A program made the position numbers and the translations under genes. Positions 17,357 to 27,875 of a stretch of DNA of 64,000 nt are shown here, in pieces. The notes beneath the pieces are model-generated. The model ran no database searches. It was not told the origin of the DNA and saw only the letters and a program-made list of their open reading frames with translations. Where the stretch lies: assembly GCF_002355835.1 (NCBI RefSeq), contig NZ_AP017459.1, positions 310,001 to 374,000 on the forward strand, written 5' to 3'. Position 1 is the first letter of the stretch, and each line of letters begins with the position of its first letter. The DNA comes from Candidatus Endomicrobiellum trichonymphae (GTDB taxonomy: Bacteria; Elusimicrobiota; Endomicrobiia; Endomicrobiales; Endomicrobiaceae).

Positions 17357-20300
17357 GTCGCGCCCCGTGTGGGCGCGTGAATTGAAATGTATGTTGTGAG
17401 CGTTCCGCCGTTCACTGCATGTGTCGCGCCCCGTGTGGGCGCGTGAATTGAAATTTTTTGGGATCGGCCTGATTGCGGTACAGTGGTTGTCGCGCCCCGT
17501 GTGGGCGCGTGAATTGAAATTTACTGAAGCCCAAAACTTCGAGCAGAAAATGCAGGTCGCGCCCCGTGTGGGCGCGTGAATTGAAATCGAAATAGGTTAT
17601 CGTACAAATAATGAGCAAATTGTCGCGCCCCGTGTGGGCGCGTGAATTGAAATGAAGTATGCTAGTCTTGGTAGTTCAATGTTCGGAGTCGCGCCCCGTG
17701 TGGGCGCGTGAATTGAAATCATCATAGTGCTTGTGAGTGTTTGCTTTGTTTTTGTCGCGCCCCGTGTGGGCGCGTGAATTGAAATAGTATTTTATATCTA
17801 TTCCGCCCTGTGCTTACGGTGTCGCGCCCCGTGTGGGCGCGTGAATTGAAATTTTAGCTTCGCAGGACTATGATTTTGACGACGACGTCGCGCCCCGTGT
17901 GGGCGCGTGAATTGAAATCACTTATCAGGGCAATATATAACAGTTGCGGCATGTCGCGCCCCGTGTGGGCGCGTGAATTGAAATCAGCTGAACGAAAGAT
18001 ATACACTAAGGTTCAACGTCGCGCCCCGTGTGGGCGCGTGAATTGAAATTTGAGAATGTTGACTAAATTTCGTGGGTTATCTGGTCGCGCCCCGTGTGGG
18101 CGCGTGAATTGAAATGGAAGCCATAATAGGTAGAGTTGTGGGTGCGGTAGTCGCGCCCCGTGTGGGCGCGTGAATTGAAATCTCAAAAGACTGCTTGAGA
18201 GCGGAAACGTTTCTGGTCGCGCCCCGTGTGGGCGCGTGAATTGAAATTAATACATTCGTATCCTACTCCGTTGGCTAAAGTCGCGCCCCGTGTGGGCGCG
18301 TGAATTGAAATCTCCTGCTAAACCTCCCAACATCCCGCCTCCTCCGGTCGCGCCCCGTGTGGGCGCGTGAATTGAAATGGAACGCAAACGCACGCAAGAA
18401 AAGAACTTGACGGTCGCGCCCCGTGTGGGCGCGTGAATTGAAATACAACAGACTTGAGGATATTTACCCAACAATGTTTGTCGCGCCCCGTGTGGGCGCG
18501 TGAATTGAAATATGTTATGGTCTGCGATTTTGGCTTTAAATGCTTGTCGCGCCCCGTGTGGGCGCGTGAATTGAAATCAGTTCTCTACAGGCAACATGTG
18601 ATTTGCCTCATGTCGCGCCCCGTGTGGGCGCGTGAATTGAAATCTGTTGCATAACTGCACCACAATACCTGCGTAATGTCGCGCCCCGTGTGGGCGCGTG
18701 AATTGAAATGTTTCTGTAGATGTGTTTCGCTTTTTCAAATGTGTCGCGCCCCGTGTGGGCGCGTGAATTGAAATCTTTCAGAATAATCAGGGATATTTAC
18801 TATCAAAAAGTCGCGCCCCGTGTGGGCGCGTGAATTGAAATAAAATGTTATAATAAGACAAGGCACAGACACTTCGTCGCGCCCCGTGTGGGCGCGTGAA
18901 TTGAAATCGTCTGTTTGAGGCAATATGCCCAGTTCTTTCTCGTCGCGCCCCGTGTGGGCGCGTGAATTGAAATATTAGTTTCTAAATCTTTCTGCAGTGC
19001 TTCAAATGTCGCGCCCCGTGTGGGCGCGTGAATTGAAATCGATTGGAAAGATACAGCTCTGGACTTTATAGGGTCGCGCCCCGTGTGGGCGCGTGAATTG
19101 AAATGTCCCATTTCTCCTGCCCGCCCTCGTAGCCTTTGTCGCGCCCCGTGTGGGCGCGTGAATTGAAATCTGCAAAGCTGTAAACACAGAAGCCAAATGG
19201 GCAGTCGCGCCCCGTGTGGGCGCGTGAATTGAAATTTCATATCCTTCTTTTGGTGCAATAAAGAATTGCGTCGCGCCCCGTGTGGGCGCGTGAATTGAAA
19301 TCATCTCTAGTGCAAACAGTGCGTTTTCGTTTACCGTCGCGCCCCGTGTGGGCGCGTGAATTGAAATTACAGCTTTCTGATACAAAGCATTTATAGACTG
19401 CGTCGCGCCCCGTGTGGGCGCGTGAATTGAAATCCTAAACAACACTTCGTTTCTTTTCATTCTCTTTGTCGCGCCCCGTGTGGGCGCGTGAATTGAAATC
19501 CTCTTCAGCTGTATTTTCAAAATCAAACAATTGGTCGCGCCCCGTGTGGGCGCGTGAATTGAAATTATTTGCCTGCTTTCAGCGTAAGTAATAGAAGGAG
19601 TCGCGCCCCGTGTGGGCGCGTGAATTGAAATCAATACAGATACATCCGTACCTTTCTCAAATCTCGTCGCGCCCCGTGTGGGCGCGTGAATTGAAATTTA
19701 CATAATCTGCGTAAGCTAACAGCCTGTAATGTCGCGCCCCGTGTGGGCGCGTGAATTGAAATTTGACAAATAAATAATAATATGCTTATGTGGTGTAGTC
19801 GCGCCCCGTGTGGGCGCGTGAATTGAAATTAAATATTCCGCATACATTTCGTAATAATCGTTAGTCGCGCCCCGTGTGGGCGCGTGAATTGAAATCAATA
19901 GTATCTCCATCCTCGCTCAATCCCATCTTGTCGCGCCCCGTGTGGGCGCGTGAATTGAAATCTGTGCTCTGAACATTTTGCCATCTTCTCTCTCTTGTCG
20001 CGCCCCGTGTGGGCGCGTGAATTGAAATAGCTATAAAATTATATAACCGCTGAACTCTTCCAGTCGCGCCCCGTGTGGGCGCGTGAATTGAAATAACAGT
20101 GTTTGTATGATTTCTCAAAATCTTAAAGTCGCGCCCCGTGTGGGCGCGTGAATTGAAATAATCCATTGGTCTCTATCCAGTATAGGTTTATTAGTCGCGC
20201 CCCGTGTGGGCGCGTGAATTGAAATCGCACGTAGCTTCGGCAAATGCGATTTTAGGTGTTGTCGCGCCCCGTGTGGGCGCGTGAATTGAAATTTTAAAGG

Positions 20301-20556
20301 CATTAAACTTGTCAAATTTTGACATAGTCGCGCCCCGTGTGGGCGCGTGAATTGAAATGCGAGTGCTTTTCCAACCGTGCGAGAAAAGATTAGTCGCGCC
20401 CCGTGTGGGCGCGTGAATTGAAATCTGCTGAATCTGAAGCAACGTATCTAAATAATAAGTCGCGCCCCGTGTGGGCGCGTGAATTGAAATTCGTGGCAGC
20501 CCCATTTCCTCATTTACTTCTGCGGTCGCGCCCCGTGTGGGCGCGTGAATTGAAAT

Positions 20557-20589
20557 GCGCCCCGTGTGGGCGCGTGAATTGAAATTTTC
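20557..20589 (+). repeat. Spacer-sized interval made of repeat sequence
   Basis: Between complete repeats 20525-20556 and 20590-20621 lie 33 bases: the last 29 bases of the repeat (starting GCGCCCCGTG) plus TTTC. The length is that of a normal spacer. Among all spacers I listed, only the one at 22211-22245 begins TTTC. Confidence 0.9.
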
Positions 20590-23500
20590 GTCGCGCCCCG
20601 TGTGGGCGCGTGAATTGAAATCTCTATCAAGTGGTGCATATAACGCATACATTTGGTCGCGCCCCGTGTGGGCGCGTGAATTGAAATTGCTCTTTCTCTT
20701 GCAGTTCAGCTTGTTTTATTATGTCGCGCCCCGTGTGGGCGCGTGAATTGAAATTTTAATGAGTTTATGTTTTAGTAAAAGTAGAAGCGTCGCGCCCCGT
20801 GTGGGCGCGTGAATTGAAATTATAATATGAGTGTTCGCGGCGTTCCACATCAACAGTCGCGCCCCGTGTGGGCGCGTGAATTGAAATAGAATGCAGTTTA
20901 ATGTATTGTGTGTCCGTTCCTGTCGCGCCCCGTGTGGGCGCGTGAATTGAAATAGGTACGGGAGGCAAAAATGACGCGGGAAGAGTAGTCGCGCCCCGTG
21001 TGGGCGCGTGAATTGAAATTGCTTTAAACCTTAATTTCAGCACTGATAAAAGGAGTCGCGCCCCGTGTGGGCGCGTGAATTGAAATCGTTATCTCCATAT
21101 ACAGGTATTCAAATATTAAGTCGCGCCCCGTGTGGGCGCGTGAATTGAAATAATCTTGAAAAGCCCTGTAAGATTAGATATGTAAAGTCGCGCCCCGTGT
21201 GGGCGCGTGAATTGAAATTTGACAAAATTGCCGACTTTTCTGATAAATTTCGCGTCGCGCCCCGTGTGGGCGCGTGAATTGAAATAGGATTTTGTTTCCA
21301 TTGGTGAAGACCTTTCAGAAGTCGCGCCCCGTGTGGGCGCGTGAATTGAAATAGCCAATCGGCTGTGAAATTATTGTACCGCAAGAGTCGCGCCCCGTGT
21401 GGGCGCGTGAATTGAAATCTGTAGAATCGGACGCAATAGCTTTCCACTGGACAGTCGCGCCCCGTGTGGGCGCGTGAATTGAAATGGATGTTATAACATA
21501 CTTAACTATCAGAGAAAAGGTCGCGCCCCGTGTGGGCGCGTGAATTGAAATTCCTATATGGAAGTTATATCCTAAAGTGTTGCTGTGTCGCGCCCCGTGT
21601 GGGCGCGTGAATTGAAATAACGACAACAGAAAAGACAAGTTGACTTTTTTTGTCGCGCCCCGTGTGGGCGCGTGAATTGAAATCGCAAAAGTGATATTAA
21701 CTGTTCCTCTTCCGCCAGTCGCGCCCCGTGTGGGCGCGTGAATTGAAATCTCTTGAATTTATTGTAAATTTAATCAGACGTAATGTCGCGCCCCGTGTGG
21801 GCGCGTGAATTGAAATCAAATGCTTCAGGATTTCAACCCTTCGAATCCCTGTCGCGCCCCGTGTGGGCGCGTGAATTGAAATCCAGATCGCTTGATAGCC
21901 AAATGGCACATTATTAGTCGCGCCCCGTGTGGGCGCGTGAATTGAAATTATTATGCCTCGTACCGCATATCAGCAAGGTATCGTCGCGCCCCGTGTGGGC
22001 GCGTGAATTGAAATGATTAGGCACAAAGAAAAAATGTGTGTATACATGTCGCGCCCCGTGTGGGCGCGTGAATTGAAATGCGTACGAGCGTGAGCAGGCT
22101 CGTTTGAACGAGGTCGCGCCCCGTGTGGGCGCGTGAATTGAAATAATAATGCTCCAGTACCTTGAGGAACATTTAAATGTCGCGCCCCGTGTGGGCGCGT
22201 GAATTGAAATTTTCGTAGTGCGGAATAATCCGTGAACAGAATTCTGTCGCGCCCCGTGTGGGCGCGTGAATTGAAATAGGAGCAGATGGTGTGCCTACTT
22301 TCTGGTAAAGAAGTCGCGCCCCGTGTGGGCGCGTGAATTGAAATGTATTTGCCGATATTTTTCAATCAAGGTGCTGGCGTCGCGCCCCGTGTGGGCGCGT
22401 GAATTGAAATTACACCTAAACATCGTTCAGCCGCTTCCGCTTTGTCGCGCCCCGTGTGGGCGCGTGAATTGAAATATATTGACAAGTGCGATTGTAATAA
22501 TACATTGTGGGTCGCGCCCCGTGTGGGCGCGTGAATTGAAATATTTAGTTTGGAAGGAAAATCCTGTAACTGGTGAGTCGCGCCCCGTGTGGGCGCGTGA
22601 ATTGAAATCTTTCAGAATAATCAGGGATATTTACTATCAAAAGTCGCGCCCCGTGTGGGCGCGTGAATTGAAATTGGAGGAAATGTTCAGAGGGCGGTGT
22701 CCCCAAATGTCGCGCCCCGTGTGGGCGCGTGAATTGAAATTTTTAAAAGTATCCATAAAGATATTCTGGAGGATGTCGCGCCCCGTGTGGGCGCGTGAAT
22801 TGAAATTTTAAAATAATCAGTGAATAACTGGTCCCCTTCTAGTCGCGCCCCGTGTGGGCGCGTGAATTGAAATTGATAAGCGTAAGAATTGGTATGTGAG
22901 AGAGAATGTCGCGCCCCGTGTGGGCGCGTGAATTGAAATCTGACGGAAAACCGAAAGTAGACGGACAGATATGGTCGCGCCCCGTGTGGGCGCGTGAATT
23001 GAAATTGGTACCACGGATGAGCAGCGCCCGCAACAGAAAGTCGCGCCCCGTGTGGGCGCGTGAATTGAAATGCAGATGGAACCGTCGGACGCTGTCAATT
23101 TTGAGGTCGCGCCCCGTGTGGGCGCGTGAATTGAAATAGATAGATATGTCAAAATTTGACAAGTTTAATGCGTCGCGCCCCGTGTGGGCGCGTGAATTGA
23201 AATATTCCCTGTGCCTGTAAGAAACTTCGTGCCAGGTCGCGCCCCGTGTGGGCGCGTGAATTGAAATAAGCCCTTGACAAATAAATAAAAATATGATTGT
23301 AGTCGCGCCCCGTGTGGGCGCGTGAATTGAAATATTTATTTTCAGGTGCTTGTACCTCTGGTACCTTGTCGCGCCCCGTGTGGGCGCGTGAATTGAAATT
23401 GCAAAAAGGTTTTAACATATCCAAAACAAATTTGTCGCGCCCCGTGTGGGCGCGTGAATTGAAATCGTTACCCACTCAATATTCGAGTTAAATGCTACTT

Positions 23501-24986
23501 GTCGCGCCCCGTGTGGGCGCGTGAATTGAAATAGGCGCAATATTATTCCGCTGGCAACGTTGCAGAGTCGCGCCCCGTGTGGGCGCGTGAATTGAAATCG
23601 AAATAAAAAACAAAAGCACAGCGGAGGCAAAAAGTCGCGCCCCGTGTGGGCGCGTGAATTGAAATCGCTCAATTACAATTTAACGATTATAGATTTTCCG
23701 TCGCGCCCCGTGTGGGCGCGTGAATTGAAATGGAACGGTAAAAAAACGGTTCGTTTTCACCGTAGTCGCGCCCCGTGTGGGCGCGTGAATTGAAATAAAC
23801 TGTGCAACACGCATTCCAGGGTAGCACTTCGTCGCGCCCCGTGTGGGCGCGTGAATTGAAATTTTGTATTGGAAATCTTTAGCTTTGCCTTCTTTAAGTC
23901 GCGCCCCGTGTGGGCGCGTGAATTGAAATTTATCGCCAGCGTCCACCAATGTTTTAACATCGCCGTCGCGCCCCGTGTGGGCGCGTGAATTGAAATAAAT
24001 CCTGACATATCTAACTCCTCTTCCACTGACGTCGCGCCCCGTGTGGGCGCGTGAATTGAAATAACTATGAATAGATATTCCGACGAATTGTTTGAGTCGC
24101 GCCCCGTGTGGGCGCGTGAATTGAAATCAGAAAAGAAGCCTTGATAATATCGTAGAAGGGCTTGTCGCGCCCCGTGTGGGCGCGTGAATTGAAATAACTG
24201 CCACACCGTATACACTGCGTATATAATCAGTCGCGCCCCGTGTGGGCGCGTGAATTGAAATTATTTTCGTAGTTGATATCGTGTTTCAGTTGATGGTCGC
24301 GCCCCGTGTGGGCGCGTGAATTGAAATGTTTGATTTTAGTAGATATGTTTCACCTGCCATTGTCGCGCCCCGTGTGGGCGCGTGAATTGAAATATAATCT
24401 TTATCCTCGTTTGCCGTATGAAAATCCAGTCGCGCCCCGTGTGGGCGCGTGAATTGAAATTTAATCATAAGCATTTTAGGACATTTATTGAGAGGTCGCG
24501 CCCCGTGTGGGCGCGTGAATTGAAATCTTGTACCTTCAATTTCTGTGCAACGAGCGCCTCGTCGCGCCCCGTGTGGGCGCGTGAATTGAAATGATCCCGG
24601 TATCGAGCGACGGCAGAGCGCCTGTGTCGCGCCCCGTGTGGGCGCGTGAATTGAAATTATTTTCTAAGAAATGTTCCTGATTTTCTTTTCTGTCGCGCCC
24701 CGTGTGGGCGCGTGAATTGAAATAATGAATTCACGCAACTGCCGTTCGAATCGTATCGTCGCGCCCCGTGTGGGCGCGTGAATTGAAATAAATCCTCGTA
24801 TGCTTTTGCTACTGTAATTACAGTCGCGCCCCGTGTGGGCGCGTGAATTGAAATCATTAAAAACAACTGTTTTATATACTCCTCTGAAGTCGCGCCCCGT
24901 GTGGGCGCGTGAATTGAAATATTCCAATTAGTTTCCTTTATATTTGCCTCTGCCGTCGCGCCCCGTGTGGGCGCGTGAATTGAAAT

Positions 24987-25086
24987 TAATATTAAGTGTA
25001 CAGGATTTGCCCTGTTTATTGTCGCGCCCCGTGTGGGCGCGTGAATTGAAATTAATATTAAGTGTACAGGATTTGCCCTGTTTATT
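24987..25086 (+). repeat. Two identical neighbouring spacers
   Basis: The 34-base spacer at 24987-25020 recurs exactly at 25053-25086 with one repeat between them. This is either a tandem duplication of a repeat-spacer unit or two captures of the same fragment. Confidence 0.95.
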
Positions 25087-25841
25087 GTCGCGCCCCGTGT
25101 GGGCGCGTGAATTGAAATAAGTCCCCTTGACTTTTAAATAAAAATATGATTGTCGCGCCCCGTGTGGGCGCGTGAATTGAAATATTGCCTACATCAATTA
25201 TTATGCTGTTGTTGTGGTCGCGCCCCGTGTGGGCGCGTGAATTGAAATAGCGATGTTATGATCTCTATATACAGGTATTCCCGTCGCGCCCCGTGTGGGC
25301 GCGTGAATTGAAATAAATTAAGACTGTACAATTCGTTGAGGAGAGTATGTCGCGCCCCGTGTGGGCGCGTGAATTGAAATAGACGGGACAGCAGATAGCC
25401 AATGTGCCAGACTTGTCGCGCCCCGTGTGGGCGCGTGAATTGAAATTGCTCTGAATACTCCGTGCTGGCTTAAAGGTGCAGTCGCGCCCCGTGTGGGCGC
25501 GTGAATTGAAATTGACAATTATCTACAGATTACGGGAGTTGACGGGTCGCGCCCCGTGTGGGCGCGTGAATTGAAATTCTCAGATACGCTTGAGAAAGGC
25601 AAAGAACTTCCGTCGCGCCCCGTGTGGGCGCGTGAATTGAAATTTGACGAAGTAATTGTTGATAAATTTGCTGTTGAAGTCGCGCCCCGTGTGGGCGCGT
25701 GAATTGAAATACAAATTTGGCAGAGCTTTAGACTTACATTTGAAGTCGCGCCCCGTGTGGGCGCGTGAATTGAAATCAATCCCTGATTTACAAGGCTCTC
25801 TTCCAACTTGTCGCGCCCCGTGTGGGCGCGTGAATTGAAAT

Positions 25842-25954
25842 TAAACCCATCAACGATATCTGTTATAGCTTCCTTCCTATCTTTAGATGTGCTATACTAA
25901 ATTATTGAAAATTCAATTGATTTAGCGTTTTCTATTTTTAGTAAGCAGGCTTTA
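25842..25954. other. Leader-distal flank of the array
   Basis: About 110 AT-rich bases follow the last repeat up to the 3' end of mtaB. The first part could be a former spacer whose closing repeat was lost. No repeat remnant or terminator is evident. Confidence 0.4.
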
Positions 25955-27172
25955 TTAAATTTCGGAAGTATCTGTAATTTCAACTTCAAAAATGCCGCTC
26001 TGCTTCTTTTTATTGCCGGAGGCTTTCATAATTCCACACTCTACATTCCACGCTTCAGTTTGTTGTTTAACAGTTATATAATTGTCTGTAAGCAGCTTAT
26101 TTTTTCCTGTTTTTACAGCCTTTCTTTTTGTGCCTATGTTTTTATTTAAAAAATCTTTTCTTTTTATAGAATCTATTTCAAATATATCTTTTGACCTGCT
26201 TTTTATTTCAATTGTAGGAACTTTGTTTCCAAATGTTGAAGCTTTCGTTTCCTGTCTGTAAGAATATCTGAAAATGTGAAATCTTGCAAACAAAATTTGT
26301 TTTACAAAATCGCATGTTTCTTTGTGGTGTTTTTCGGTTTCTCCGGGAAATCCCGTAATGATATCTGTAGTAAGCGCCAAATCAGGTAAAATCCGCATTA
26401 TTTTACTTACCTTTTTTTCAAACTCCTTTGTTGAATAATTTCTGTTCATTTGTTTTAAAATTTCATCGCTACCGGACTGCAGGGGGACGTGTAGATGACG
26501 GCATATTTTTTCTGCATTTGTTTCTATAAGTTCTATGAATTTGTCGTCAATCTCGTTTAATTCTACAGATGAAATCCGTACTCTGAAAGCTAAAGGAATT
26601 TTAATGATTTTTTCAAGCAGATCTGAAAGTCCGCCGTCATATTTTCCTGTATGTATTCCGGTCAGAACTATTTCAGAGTATCCGCTTTTTACAAGATTTT
26701 TAATTTCCGATAAGACTTCATTTTCGGGTTTGCTCCATAGAGTGCTTCTTACATACGGAACTATACAGTAGCTGCAGAAACTTTTGCAGCCATCCTGTAT
26801 TTTTAAAAATGCTCTTGAGTGTCTATCAAAACCGGAGACTTTCTGTTTTTGTGGTTCGATAAAAAGTTTTGTTTTATCCTTTATTATTTCAATATCGGGG
26901 AAGAGATTTTTGATATCAATATTTTTGTTTTTTACAATACAGCCTGTAAGCATTATTTTGGGTCTGTTTGGCAGTTTTGTCGCTTTTCTTAAAAAATATT
27001 CCAACTTTTTATCAGCGTCTGCCGTTACGGTGCAGGAATTAAAAATAATAATATCAGCTTCTTCAGGCTTTTGCGTGCATTCAAAATTATCTTTTCTAAA
27101 TTTTTCGGAAATGAGCTGCGATTCGTATTGATTTACTTTACAGCCGAAAGTGTGTATATAATACTTTTTCAT
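25955..27172 (-). CDS. mtaB: tRNA t6A37 methylthiotransferase MtaB
   Basis: Radical-SAM enzyme that adds a methylthio group to t6A at position 37 of tRNAs. The 405 residues start MKKYYIHTFGCKVNQYESQ, the UPF0004 domain, with further cysteines in FNSCTVT and LTGCIV. The radical-SAM cluster motif is CKSFCSYC (CxxxCxxC) followed by IVPYVRS. RISSVELNEID, HLHVPLQSGSDEILKQMNR and TDIITGFPGET follow. The GCKVNQ motif separates it from MiaB. The start overlaps the stop of the dead rsmE upstream, a coupling commonly seen in rsmE-mtaB operons. Confidence 0.94.
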   Translation of the reverse strand: MKKYYIHTFGCKVNQYESQLISEKFRKDNFECTQKPEEADIIIFNSCTVTADADKKLEYFLRKATKLPNRPKIMLTGCIVKNKNIDIKNLFPDIEIIKDKTKLFIEPQKQKVSGFDRHSRAFLKIQDGCKSFCSYCIVPYVRSTLWSKPENEVLSEIKNLVKSGYSEIVLTGIHTGKYDGGLSDLLEKIIKIPLAFRVRISSVELNEIDDKFIELIETNAEKICRHLHVPLQSGSDEILKQMNRNYSTKEFEKKVSKIMRILPDLALTTDIITGFPGETEKHHKETCDFVKQILFARFHIFRYSYRQETKASTFGNKVPTIEIKSRSKDIFEIDSIKRKDFLNKNIGTKRKAVKTGKNKLLTDNYITVKQQTEAWNVECGIMKASGNKKKQSGIFEVEITDTSEI

Positions 27173-27740
27173 TTAAGATTTTTAAAAAAATTTAAAATCA
27201 AGGTGCTTGTGACAATTGCCGCGGTTTCTACTCGTAAGATGTTGTTTCCGAGTGTTTTTGTCAGGATGGCGAACGATTTCGCAAATTATACTTCTTCATT
27301 TTCAAATCCACCTTCCTTCCGGACCTATAAAAAATACTGTAGCTATTATATTTTACTTTTTCTTTAAAAATATTATTTATAAGGGATTTGTTATTTTCGC
27401 TTTCGTAAGGATAAAATATTTATGGATTTTTTGTCTGCGGCAGCATTTTTGCAAGCAGTTTTAAAATCCAAAGGCTCATTTATTTTCATAATGTCGTTTC
27501 TTTCGCACTGCGAACTTGCGGCAACGGATATCTTTTTATATCGTTCTGACTTATTTTTTGAAAAACTGGTTTTTAGTATTAACAGGTGCGATTTCAGAAA
27601 CTTCTATTTCGGCATGTTTTTCAATAAGCCATTCAAATTGTCGTCTTTGGGAAGCTTTTACGATAAAATCAGACATTTTATGTAAAGAAGACAAAATATT
27701 CTCCATGAGCATAATTACTATTATAACACAATACAAAGAT
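27169..27740 (-). pseudogene. rsmE: Broken 16S rRNA m3U1498 methyltransferase (rsmE)
   Basis: Read on the minus strand, pieces of RsmE appear in order. DFIVKASQRRQ and HAEIEVSEIAPVNTK lie at about 27690-27570. ISVAASSQCERNDIM and INEPLDFKTACKNAA at about 27530-27430. FIGPEG and GFENEEV near 27330-27290. FAKSFAILTKTLGNN, ILRVETAAIV and the end ILNFFKNLK run down to TGA 27169-27171. The pieces lie in different frames and contain stops, for example directly after GFENEEV, so the gene is dead. Its stop overlaps the mtaB start, showing the original operon. The true start upstream is uncertain. Confidence 0.85.
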
Positions 27741-27875
27741 TATCTGAAATGGTAAAAATGGCTGTTTTAAGTGTTAACAAAGTAAGTTGTAAGGAATTTA
27801 TTTTTTAATTTGATAATGATACACGACTTAAAATAGAATAGCTATGTGAAAAAATAATAATTTATTCTTTTAGAT

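Larger units (their letters stand above)
17357..25841 (+). CRISPR. Type I-C CRISPR array, about 129 complete repeats and 128 spacers
   Basis: The 32-bp repeat begins GTCGCGCCCC, can fold as a 7-bp stem CGCGCCC/GGGCGCG around the loop CGTGT, and ends GTGAATTGAAAT, the usual I-C form. Counting by hand gives 129 complete copies, first at 17357 and last at 25810-25841. I saw no base change in any complete copy, including the leader-distal last one. Spacers are 32-36 bases, most often 34. One interval (20557-20589) holds a repeat-derived spacer. Spacers 117 and 118 are identical neighbours. Several others are related (see findings). Reading frames running through the array are artefacts of the repeat. 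Transcription is expected on the plus strand from the leader. Confidence 0.99.

Noticed and set aside
23268-23301. A real promoter inside the array (TTGACA ... TATGAT in a spacer)
   Set aside because: The spacing of 12 bases is too short, and it belongs to captured foreign DNA.
17385-25838. Dozens of open frames on both strands across the array, with repeating motifs such as ISIHAPTRGAT, FNSRAHTGRD and SRPVWARELK
   Set aside because: They are read-through of the 32-bp repeat, whose translation has no stop in several frames. They are not genes.
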